From Asterochloris sp. CNOR1 (lineage: Eukaryota > Chlorophyta > Trebouxiophyceae > Trebouxiales > Trebouxiaceae), in the NCBI GenBank assembly GCA_963969365.1, contig OZ017755.1, forward strand, positions 310,001 through 374,000: DNA of 64,000 nt, given 5' to 3'. Below, one piece after another: positions 12,601 through 22,900 of the stretch (the first letter of the stretch is position 1; every line of letters starts with the position of its first letter). The notes below the pieces were generated by a model that was not told where the DNA came from, did not search any database, and saw only the letters and a list, made by a program, of their open reading frames with translations. A program made the translations under genes and the position numbers.

Positions 12601-15600
12601 TCGAGCCAGGTGGGGTTATTGGCCTTTTGCTAGCATTTTGCAATCCATGTTGGCTTGTGCTGGACCCGGAGGGCCATGTCATTACTGGGTGTCCTGCAGC
12701 AGGTGCTGGGTCTGTGTGGCATAGGGTACAGCTGTGCTCTTCTCTCTGATTTTTGTGCTCTTGCAAGGGGTGCATGGATAGATGTATGCCCCACCCCTGG
12801 CATTTGGGGTTGGCTCCATGGAGAGGCTTTGTGGCTTTGGGCAAGCCCAGGCATGCCCAGCTAGCTGCAGGCCCCTCTTTAGGCTGTCCAGCTGGCTGCA
12901 TCACCTTGGAAGGTCAAGCCATCCGGCCGCAACCTCAGAAAGCAGGCATGACAGTCAGTCACTGTGTGCTTGCAGGCCCAGGCGGCGACCCCATCAGGAA
13001 CCCTGCTGTCCTGCCCACCGGCAAGAACATCCACGCACTGGACCCCCAAAGTATCCCCACGCAGGCTGCGTTGAAGTCTGCCAGGATCATGGTGGAGCGG
13101 TGAGTCCTGTGTTTGCAGCAGATTTGAGGTGCCAGTCGCTGTCTCGTGGCTGGCAGGATGACTGGGCAGAGACGCCAAGGGCGGCTGCGGCACCTGCGCT
13201 TCGCATGCATGTCCTATCAGTAGGAAGTACTTTTCTTGGAAGCCTGCTGAAGGCCGCTGCCGTCATCTCCATTTGTGCACCAAAAGGCACCAGCTGGAGT
13301 TGCATGGGCTGAGCGACTGTGACCCAGCCTGACCATTGGCCACCCTCACCCCTTTGGTGAACTGCTGTGCAGGCTGCTGGAGCGTCAGAAGATGGACAAT
13401 GGCAACGTGTGGCCCGAGACGGTGGCGGTCGTGCTCTGGGGCACTGACAACATCAAGACCTACGGCGAGTCCCTTGCCCAGGTGAGGCGGTTGGGTGCTT
13501 GGCATGGGCATGTGCACCACCGTTTCCTGCAGTCAGTGAGCAGGCCCTGCTGGCCCAAAGCACTTGTGACCGCCAGCAAGCTTTTTGAAGAGGCCAGCGT
13601 GCTGACCCCCGGAGGCCCCATGCTGGTGGCAGCGTGTTCCAAGCAGCAGACAGCCTGACAGCTTTGGTTACCCCAGCCATCACGCAGCCCACAAGCCTGC
13701 AGCTCCCACAGTAAGTGCGACCTGCACGCCTGCAGGTCATGTGCATGGTGGGCATCAAGCCGGTGCCAGATGCCCTGGGGCGCGTGAACAAGCTGGAGGT
13801 CACTCCTCTGGAGGAGCTGGGGCGTCCTCGCGTTGATGTGGTGGTTAACTGCTCAGGGGTCTTCAGGGACCTCTTTGTCAACCAGGTGGGGACGCTTTGC
13901 ACCTTTGCTGTGTGTCAGACAAGACTTTCTTTTGTTTTGGTTGTGAGGCATATCTCTGGGTTGGCAAGTGCGAGCAGCCTGGCAGTGTCTGCCATGGCCT
14001 GGATAGGCAGGAGCTGCCTGGCTGCAAACAAGGTGGCTTTGCAGAGACCAAACTTGCTGCCTGCCACATCTGTCCCCGCCTTTGCGGTGTTCAGGCCGCT
14101 GTTAAATGACATGGGGCTGTGTCTGCAGATGAACTTGCTGGACAGGGCCATCAAGCTGGCAGCTGAGCAGGACGAGCCAGAGGAGATGAACTTTGTGCGC
14201 AAGCACGCCCGCCAGCAGGTGGGGCAATGCGCTTGTGATCTAATGTCATAAGCGGCTCCTGCCTTGTCTCTGAGCCGGCAGGCGCCGCGGTGGAGTGCTT
14301 TGCTGGCTCCCATGTACCTGCACCGCCCTTTGCCATGTGCAACGCAGCCCATGCCGTGTCTTTTGCTGACCGCAATGTGCCCAGTTAGCGCAGCGCCCCT
14401 GAACATGCAAAGCAGCGCCTTGTGCAGGCTCAGGAGCCTGGCACTGAGTGTTTGGCAACGGCGTGGCCCCTGCCCCCTTGGCAATGCTTTGCCATCTTAT
14501 GTTGCGTACCTTTGACCCTTTTGTCCCCCTTGTGCAGGCTCAGGAGCCTGGCACCGAGTGCCTAGAAACGCTGTGGCCCCTGCACCATGGCAATGTTTTG
14601 CCATGTTGTGTTGCGGCCTTCCACCCTTTAGTCCCCCTTGTGCAGGCTAAATTGAGTCCCCTTGTGCAGGCTGAGGAGCTCGGCACCACCCTGCGTGACG
14701 CGGCGACCCGCGTGTTCAGCAATGCCTCAGGCTCCTACTCCTCCAACGTCAACCTGGCTGTTGAAAACTCCAGCTGGAGCGATGAGCAGCAGCTGCAGGA
14801 GATGTACATGAACCGCAAGTCCTTTGCCTTCAACTCTGACAGGTGGGCAGGGGCTCAGCAAGATTTGCTTGGCTCGTGTCACATGTGAGGCAGGCTGGCG
14901 GCCTGAACCCGCTCAGCAGCAGGCCTCTGTATGCTCAGGCTTATCCAGCTGATGTGTGATTATGGCGCTTGAAACCGCGTGAGCAAGCGCTTGCAACACG
15001 TGGCTGGAAGTGCCTGCCCTGTTCCGCAAACTGTCCTACACTTCAGCACCTGCAATGTGCAGTGCTGCACGCACATTTGTAATCGCTGCAATATGCTTCT
15101 GGCATCAGGGCAGGTCACTCGCTCTGTTCAGCGCGACCAGATCCTGGAAGGTTGCTTGCTGCCATTCCACATATGGACTTGGGTTCCTACCCTGCAGACC
15201 CGGTGCTGGTGGCGAGAACAAGCGTGGCGCCTTTGAGGCCGCCATGAAGACTGTGGACGTGACCTTCCAGAACCTGGACTCCTCCGAGATCAGCTTGACC
15301 GACGTGTCTCACTACTTTGACAGCGACCCCACCAAGCTGGTCTCTGGGTTGCGCAAGGACGGCAAGCTGCCCTCCGCCTACATCGCTGACACCACCACCG
15401 CTAACGGGCAGGTGAGGAGTCCAGAGTGCGCAGTACCAGCTGGGAGCGGTGCGGTGCACTGCTTTGGGTAGCAGAGTCGCCCCCACCATCACTGCCAGAA
15501 GAGAGGATGGTGTCCATATCTTGTAAGGTGCTGAGGCGGCCGCAGCCTTTTGTGGTGCTGAGACCATTGGGCCAACAGCACAGCCGAGACAATGCTAAGC

Positions 15601-16635
15601 CTCCTGCATGTGTATCAGGGCATGACAGCGTCACTGGTCATGTGTACTGTACTGAGGGGCCTGGACCAGAAATACAGCAACACTGCTGTGTGTGCTGAGG
15701 AGGCTGGACCCCAGCAGGCACGCTGCTTGGCACACTCAAGCTCTTCAGGTCTCCCATCTGGTCTTCTGTAGTCGAGGCACTGGGTGATGTAGGTCCAACA
15801 TCCCCCAAAGGGGCTCAGCTTGACTGCGCTGTGCCTTTGCCAATGTGCTCCCTGCCTGGCTGCAGGTGCGCTCCCTGAGCGAGACAGTGAGGCTGGATGC
15901 CCGCACCAAGCTGCTGAACCCCAAGTGGTACGAGGGCATGCTCAACAGCGGGTACGAGGGCGTGCGCGAGATTCAGAAGCGCTTGACCAACACTGTGGGC
16001 TGGTCAGCCACCAGTGGGCAGGTGCGGTGCTGCCTTGCAGTGCTCTAGTGTGAATGCCTCGTGCGTATTCATGCCATGTGTGGAGGGATTTGATGGCAAT
16101 CTGGTCTCAGCTTCCCCTGCACATCATCTCCTGCCAGGTTGTGGCTGGCCACTTCATGTCGTGAACAGGCCAGCTGGTTGCCCAGCACACCTCTCACTTG
16201 TCACTTCCGGCAGCCTGTCTGGAGCATGTCTGAGCGGCTGCTTATGCAGACGTGCTGTGTGCTGGGAGCCCCTGAGCCCATCTGTTTGACAGTTTGCCCT
16301 GCCGTGCAATACTCTGCCAGTCTCTTTGACCCGGCTCAGACTCGCTCCTGACTGCGCGAGGGCAGCAGCCATGTACAGAGCTGAAGACTGAGCCAAGCCT
16401 TGGCCACGCTGTGCAGGTGGACAACTGGGTGTATGATGAGGCCAACGGGACCTTCATTGACGACCCTGAGCTGCAGAAGCGCATGATGGACCTCAACCCC
16501 AACAGCTTCCGCAAGCTGGTGGCCACCTTCCTGGAGGCCAATGGGCGCGGCTACTGGGAGGCTTCCGAGCAGCAGATCGACAAGCTGCGACAGCTGTACA
16601 TGGATGTGGAGGACAAGATTGAGGGGATCGAGTGA
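3686..16635 (+). CDS. CHLH: Magnesium chelatase subunit H (protoporphyrin-binding subunit, GUN5)
   Basis: Large porphyrin-binding subunit of the plastid Mg-chelatase, which with ChlI and ChlD puts Mg2+ into protoporphyrin IX, the first committed step to chlorophyll; in plants it also affects plastid-to-nucleus signalling (GUN5). 26 exons: 3686-3787, 4050-4170, 4431-4588, 4903-5037, 5544-5762, 6117-6345, 7011-7183, 7419-7562, 7766-7900, 8113-8243, 8557-8749, 9025-9154, 9467-9648, 9946-10182, 10486-10673, 11224-11428, 12034-12204, 12471-12609, 12976-13099, 13373-13481, 13736-13885, 14129-14218, 14670-14842, 15198-15411, 15866-16021 and 16417-16635. Total 4,227 nt, 1,408 aa, open throughout, the usual length. 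The first about 70 residues are a Ser/Arg/Gln/Pro-rich transit peptide; mature homology starts at [20 protein letters not shown]. Signature blocks: [14 protein letters not shown] (conserved Glu of the chelatase site), [12 protein letters not shown], and the C-terminus [20 protein letters not shown]. Starts at 3701 or 3731 are in frame and possible. All introns are GT-AG. Confidence 0.97.
10644..11040. repeat. Tandem copies of the CHLH exon-15 donor junction
   Basis: The end of exon 15 plus its donor (GACAGCGTGGTTGGGCA..CCAG|GTGAGCT, from 10644) recurs in the following intron in decayed form from 10892 (GACAGCGTGACAGGGCACGC..GGTGAGCT) and from 10988 (CACAGCATGATTGGGCAG..CAGGTAAGCTGG). The flanking intron sequence is copied too. 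Confidence 0.75.
14419..14700. repeat. Tandem copies of the CHLH exon-23 acceptor junction
   Basis: The true acceptor and exon start (CCTTGTGCAG|GCTGAGGAGCTCGG, acceptor at 14669) is preceded by copies reading CTTGTGCAGGCTCAGGAGCC beginning at 14419 and 14530, and a short stub at 14637. Copy 2 has an intact AG. Its use (exon start 14538) would add 132 nt, 44 codons, in frame and without a stop. Confidence 0.8.
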
Positions 16636-17087
16636 TCGCACACAGGCCTCTGCTCCCGGCAGTGCAACTTGCATTGTGCCGTGGAGCTTGTCGTGTGGCT
16701 CGCTGGGCCCTCCTGGGCTGGAGGCCTCTCGCCCTCGGTCGTGTTCTGCTGCTGGGGGCCACTTGCCTCATCTTGCTTTGGCTCCCCCACTACCCCGCAT
16801 TGCCAGCCTTTGTCCCCCAAATCGAATGCAGCTTGAGTTGCTAGCAACCCCATTCTAGGCAAAGGACGGCCCCCGCTCAACCATTTTCAACTCTCAGTTG
16901 TCTGTAGCACCCCTGTCTCAATTCTTAGCTGCTGGGTGAGCTGTTGCCATAGGGCACACCCCTACCCAATGCAGCAACCTCAATGGACAGTTTTGCCTTG
17001 CGGTCGTGCCTTTTGATGCACAGTCTTCAATATTGCCAGCAGATGCGACATCGTGCACATGCGGCAACCTATGGATGAAGTCATCAG

Positions 17088-17092
17088 TGTAA
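17088..17092 (+). promoter_or_regulatory. Polyadenylation motif (TGTAA) for CHLH
   Basis: The only clear TGTAA after the CHLH stop, about 450 bp downstream. The stretch 16636-17234 otherwise holds only the presumed 3' untranslated regions of CHLH and of the convergent CYSTM gene; I see no further gene in it. Confidence 0.4.
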
Positions 17093-17234
17093 CAATTTGG
17101 TCCCATGTCTAACTGAAGTCAAGCAATCAACCCTCTAAGTAAAGATGGACAAAGCTATTCATCGCCCAGAGCTTGGATGACAATCAAATGATTTCAATCC
17201 TCAAAGGTCCGTGGCTGTGGTCCCTGTGGGGTCA

Positions 17235-18236
17235 TCAGAACAGGCAGCAGATCTCATCCTGCAACACAGCAAGCACTTTGAGGGGGGGAAGCAACGTGGT
17301 GCAGCAAACTCTTTTCCAGTTGACACAGCGAACACTCAAGGACTGGCACCAACTCACCAGAGCGCAGCAGCAGCACAGCGCGGCCAAGCTGCAGGCAGCA
17401 GCAAGAGTGAATGTCAGAGAGGCGTCTCAAGAGATGCAGCAAGCTGAGCAGCTCACACTGCGGCAGCATTTAGCGCTTGGGGATACACACTCACCAGCCC
17501 ATGCACAACCCGGCGTCACCTCCTCCGCCAGTGCGACCAGGCTGCTGGTTGTAGCCTGCAGCACAAGTGCAGGCTGCTGTTAGCAGCAGAAGCCAGGAAC
17601 TCCCAGCAGCAAAGCAATCTGCAGACTGCCGCTCACCGGCCTGCTGTTGGTAGACAGGTGGGCCTTGACCTGCAGTGACCAGGCAGGTGGTAAGGTGTGA
17701 CATCAAACTCAAGCCTGGCTCAGCAATGTGGCAGCAGCATCACACCTGGGTAGCCCTGTCCATACTGCTGCTGCTGGTACCCTTGAGGAGGCCCGCCATA
17801 CCCCTGCTGTGGAGGGTATCCTGTAGGAGAAGAGCAAAATTGGTTGACCGAGGCCCCACTGAGCCCAAAATGGGCAGGCAAGATGGCCTGGCTCAGCTCT
17901 GAGCCTCACCTTGTTGGGGGTAGCCCCCCTGCTGAGGGTAGCCACCTGAAGCAGGAGTGAGAGGGAGTGCGTCACCAGCAGCATGCTTGCAAGCATGTGC
18001 TCACAACGACTCTTCTCGGTTCAGTGACGGCAAGCCTTCAGGACATAGGCACAGCAGCACATGCTGTACAGAGGGAGCTGACAAACGCAAACCCCACCTT
18101 GCTGGGGGTAGCCTTGTGCACCGCCACCAGGGTAGCCTGCAATGCAGGCAGCTTCATTAAGCATGCAGGGCACAGAGCTAGCGCGACTTGAGTCTTGACA
18201 ACTGCGCGGCCCCGTACCAGGAGGTGCCTTGTCCAT
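17235..18236 (-). CDS. GYPQQG-repeat protein with C-terminal cysteine-rich TM (CYSTM) module
   Basis: A 94-residue tail-anchored protein assembled from seven tiny exons on the minus strand: 18236-18218, 18136-18098, 17945-17910, 17820-17746, 17555-17495, 17388-17358 and 17258-17235. They sum to 285 nt and read through in frame to TGA 17235-17237. The N-terminal two thirds is Gly/Tyr/Pro/Gln repeat (GYPGGGAQGYPQQGGYPQQG, then GYPPQQGYGGPPQGY). The C-terminus is the diagnostic module GLCMGCLAALCCCCALDEIC followed by CLF. CYSTM proteins in plants and fungi sit in membranes through this Cys-rich helix and are linked to stress tolerance; that role is family knowledge, not visible here. No exon exceeds 75 nt. 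Convergent with CHLH. Confidence 0.85.
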
Positions 18237-18788
18237 CTTCGCACTGAGGAGGATGTGAAGTTGGCTGCCGCCTGATCAAACAGGGAGAGAGTCAAACTGG
18301 ACACGTGGTAGAAAAGAGAAAAACCCCTATGGAGGCTTCAGCTTCACTTTCTTGAGCACCCTCTGACGGCATCAGAGGGTTCAGATGTTGGAGGCATGGA
18401 CCACTGGATTGATTCAGCTAGCTAGCCAAACGCAGGCTTGAACACGAGGTTTGCTGGCACTGAGTGGCTCATTCATGATGTTGGGGAGAGCCGTTGCGTC
18501 CAGGCCAGACCATGCAGCATCTGAGTGAGAGCATGGGAAGACCTTGCCTGACCGCGCACTTCTGTTGTGGCCTGTGCACGGGGTTGACCTGCCTTCCATG
18601 CTTCTCCAAGAGCTGCCTTTGCGTGCTGCATAAGGCATGTGCTGTAAGCCAATGCCTGTGCTACACCTCCATACCTCTGCTGCACACCTCCACCGCAGAG
18701 TCATGCTGTTCAGAGGTGTGATCATGCCAGCTGTCAAGACATCAACTGAGTTGAGCTGTAGCTGCTGCCTCACATGTGGAGTGTGACA

Positions 18789-19655
18789 TCACTTGGCTGT
18801 GCTACAGCACCAAATCCACCACCTCCTGTAATTGTCACATGGGTGGTTCATGTGCAATGTGAGCTTTTGGTCACAGGCCCAGTGGGCATGAAACCAGTAG
18901 CTGAGACTCAGCTGGCTAAGAGGAGCCTGTAAAAGATGTTTCTGGCTGTTGGGCGCAGGGCCAACTTTGAATTTCAGGCATCCCCTCAAATGTTCAAAGT
19001 TGGCCCTGCTGCCTTGGGTCTCATGCTTGTAAGCCCTGTCAGCTCCCCAAATGGTGGAAAGGGTCTTGTCAGGAGCCAGAGTCAATATCTTCAGAGCTTT
19101 TCCAGCCTGAGGCGCATCAGCTGCGATTGGTGGCACAGCCACTAATTCTGGTGCCACCAAGCCTCTTGCTCCCTCAATGAGCTGCACATGCAGCTGCAGC
19201 TCACACCCTCCGGGGAGTGTGATTGTAAGGCAGCGGGGTTCAGGTTGCTGATGCTTGCAGCACTGATGGTCCTCAGAGTTGTGACTGCTGCAAAGTGGGA
19301 CATGCTATTGTCTCACAAGCCAGCCTCTTCAGGAAGATGAAAGAGGCGGAAGGTGCATGCAACCCAGGCCACCAGGTTGTGAAGAAACGTTAGCCTCCAG
19401 AAAGAGGATGTCCTCAGGCTACCTCATACATAATCTGAAGCGCATATGCTGTCTGCAGACCATGGTCAGTGTAAGCTGGACATGGCCTCTGTGTGCTTTA
19501 CCACCCAAGCCCTGCATACATCAATCGGCCACCTCCTCAACTGCTAGTGCATGGCATTGCCAGTAGTAGTTACCAGAGCAGGTGAGCACCAGCAACATCC
19601 CTCCAATGTAGCCAGTGGCCACTGACCTGACGGCCGCAGCCCTCCGAGCAACCAT
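18789..19655 (-). CDS. Tentative unknown protein, multi-exon, minus strand
   Basis: Not recognised. Tentative exons: 19655-19533 (ATG; MVARRAAAVRSVATGYIGGM then LLVLTCSGNYYWQ, a possible signal anchor), 19452-19423 (TAYALQIMYE) and one from about 19240 down to a stop at 18789. The last exon's first 65 residues look strongly coding: CLTITLPGGCELQLHVQLIE, then GLVAPELVAVPPIAADAPQA, then ALKILTLAPDKTLSTIWGAD. The following stretch holds a perfect inverted repeat at 18955-19009, is less protein-like, and may be intron or 3' UTR. The 5' exon and both junctions are inferred only from GT/AG signals and frame. The rest of 18237-19956 shows no other gene. Confidence 0.4.
18955..19009. repeat. Perfect 17-bp inverted repeat, 21-nt loop
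   Basis: Left arm GCAGGGCCAACTTTGAA at 18955-18971 pairs without mismatch with 18993-19009. The RNA of either strand would form a short hairpin. Confidence 0.85.
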
Positions 19656-19956
19656 GCTGCCCAATCATACGCGCTCTAAAGGCCTGACAGTGTGCTTGCC
19701 CTGCATCTGGCCTCGGTGAGCAGTGTGCCTGTCATCTGCCCCACTGCCTGCCCCTGCCGCCTGTGCAGGTGCCTGCTGGTGTGGAAACAACAAGTGGCTG
19801 TGCAGGAGACCTGCGGCAGACCTGCCGGTTCACTGAGCAACAGCAGCCAATGCTCTGCAGCATTATTGCAAGTGCAGAGCAGGTCTGCCGCATCAAATTA
19901 GGTCATAGTTGCCTAACCTGATCCTGAGCCAGGAGTTTTTCCTGTGTTCACACAAC

Positions 19957-22900
19957 ATGCAGAGGGCGCTGCAGCGTTGTAGCAAGCTGCTTCCCAGCTT
20001 GTCAGGATCGCATGGACCAGCTCTCAATTTGGAAAGCATTCTGATCTCGACCGGGGCTGCTAGCAACAGGGGGTTCGCTTCTGGCGAGCTCAGAAAGACT
20101 CCCCTGCACGGGTTGCACATCGAAAATGGAGGTGGGCAGACCTGATCCAGATCAAGAAGTTGCTGCCTCTCATGAAGCAGGTTTGCTGTGCTGCACCGTG
20201 ACGCTGACTTCTGTCTGGCCCATGCCTGCAGGCAAGATGGTGGACTTCCAGGGGTGGGACATGCCTGTCCAGTACAAGGACTCCATCATGGCCTCCACCA
20301 AGCACTGCCGGGAGCAAGCCTCCCTCTTTGACGTGGCCCACATGCGAGGCGTGACAGTCAAGGTCTGACACGGGGCCATTGTTCCCTGCTGTGGCCTGAG
20401 CACGGGTCAATCCCAGTGCTCAGTAGCTGCAGGGGGTGTTAATTCACCTTTCTGTCTCTGCTGCCGCACCTTGTCCAGGGGCCTCGAACACTTTTGTGAG
20501 CAGCAGGGAGGAGCGCTATGCTGCTATACCTAGAACTGCAACCTGCTACAAGGCTGCAGGGCCGCCAGGCCGTTGACCCGCTTTCTGAGCCGTCTCTGGA
20601 TCCCGGGGGGCTGTTGCAGCCAGATGCGCATATGTCAGTGCCACCAGCAAGGAGCAGTGCACGACCAGGACTGCAAAAGCTAAGCTGCTACTGTGTGGCT
20701 GCAGAGGCCCCAGGCCATCCACTTGCTTGCGAGCTAGCTCTGTCAACTGCAGCTGCGTCTACACCTGGGCGTTCATTGCCCTGCATAGCGGCTTACAACA
20801 CAATCTTGCATTACACACCTGCAGAACCCCAGTCTGCTGTTGCTGGCCTGCAGGGCCCCCAGGCCATTGACTTTGTGGAGCACATCACGGTGGGGGACTT
20901 CCAGGGCCTCCGGAATGGCACAGGCACACTCAGCCTGATCACCAACGACAGCGGCGGCATTGTGGACGACACCGTGACCACCAGGGTGAGCCTCCTGGGT
21001 TCTGCTGCGAGGGTGAGCCTGATCTGGTGCAGAGGTCTTCAGCGTGTGGCACAGAGCAGGTGAGGGCTCGCAAAGGGCTGCTGAGTGGGTGTCTCCTTTG
21101 AGGGTCGTCAGCGTATGGCAAAGGCTTGTGGGCAGGTACAACTTGCTGTTGGCTCCCCGCTTGCGCCAGGTGACGTCGGGCGTGGTGGAGCGGTCCGCGA
21201 CGCGCTGCGCCGCACAGCACAGCATCTGCACTTGGGCAGAGCACCCGTTATCCCTCATCCATGAGCTGGAAGGAATGCAGTGTTGCAGACGGCCGACGCA
21301 AAGGGATTCTGAGCTTCACATGCAGTCACGCATGTCTGCAGCTGTGGTCATGGTGCAGCAAAGGAGAGATGATGGACAGCCCTGGCCCGCTGCCGGCAGA
21401 CCATCTGGTGTGGGTCAGTGACCCCAGCTCTGGATGCCAGACCATGGTCAAACCCAGGCAACTCTGAAGTGCTGCAGGTCCCCAGGCGCCCCAGCGGTCA
21501 TGCTTCGGCCTGACTGAGCCCATGTCGCACCCTGCCGCCCTGCTGTCGTGTTGCAGTCCGCTCTCACAGCCCGAATGCTGGGCCGGCAGTGCTGACAAGA
21601 CACTGTCATGACTGCTTGGTCTGCCCTGCCTGCTGGACCTGCATGCCGCGCTTGCCTCATCATGCCTTGCCCTGCCTGCCTGTGCAGGTTCAGGATGACG
21701 ACGTGTACATGGTGCTCAATGCGGGCTGCGCAGAGAAGGACTTGGAGCACATGGAGCGCCAAGACGAGGTCTTCAAGGTGATCCCGGGGTGGGCCATGTC
21801 TCAGCTATGAGCTAGCTGCCGATGCTTGTACGGTGCAGGGTGTGTCAGTGAAGTGACCGCAGCCTGTCTGTCCAGAGCCAAGCAGGGCATGGCAGTGCAG
21901 GGTCTGGGCAGGGCTTGTCAGCTGAGAGGGTGTCAGTGCAGGATCCAGAAAGGGCCTGTCGCAGCAGGGGTTGGGCTGACTGGGGAGAGCATGCAGGCAG
22001 CCAAAGATCATCTGTGCAGGCAGTGCTGGTGGGGGGCCAGGGCCAGGTGATCTGTCAGGACGCAGCTGCAGGCAGGGCTTGGCAGTGCAGGACGAGTCAG
22101 AGCCCACTAAGGTGTTCAAGGTGGAGAAAGGGCTGCGGCAGAGGATCTTCCATCTGGGCCTGCCTGGTGCCACTGACAAAGAGTTGCTGCTCCCAGAATT
22201 TTCATGACGGCTTTTGTCCTGTCATAACAGCTGCTGGTGGCTTGGTGTCCGTTTTGGCTCTGCTGCCCAGGCAGGGCAAAAGCGGTCTTTACGTAAATGT
22301 GCAGTCCACGCAGCACAAAAGCAGTCTTCAACTGCTTGTGCAGGCCAAGTACAAGAAGGAGCATGGGTCTGAGCCCAAGTATGAGCGCATCCCTCACTGG
22401 GACCGCTCCCTGCTGGCCCTCCAAGGCCCTGCGGCTCATGAGGCGCTGCGCACTCTGGTGCCCTCCTCCTTCAACCTGGACAAGTTCTACTTTGGCCAGT
22501 TCGCCACCACCTCGCTCAAGGGCATCCCCGCCTGGGTCACCCGCGTGGGGTGAGGGCAGCAAATGCTGACTCATGGAAGTTGCTGCAGTTGTGGGCACAG
22601 AAGCAAGTGTTTAGCGCGGCATCTGCTTCCGGCTCCTTCGTGGTCTGCTGCATGCTCTCTGTGTGGAGACCATCTCAGGTGTGGAAGCATGTAATTGCTG
22701 AGCTGGTGGCTTGGCAGGACATCGTGCGGCGATGCAGGTACACGGGCGAGGACGGATTTGAGATTTCTGTGCCCAACGACAAGGCAGTGGAGCTGGCCCA
22801 GCTGATGCTGGAGATTGACGGTGTGCAGCTGGCTGGGTTGGGGGCGCGCGACTCCCTGCGGCTGGAGGCTGGGCTGTGCCTATACGGTGGGGCTGGGTTG

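Noticed and set aside
14448-14888. Long plus-strand ORF overlapping CHLH exon 23
   Set aside because: It is exon 23 read back through intronic junction copies; reported as an alternative acceptor, not a separate gene.
20518-21063. 181-codon ORF overlapping GCST exon 3
   Set aside because: It is the true exon extended through duplicated acceptor copies in the intron.
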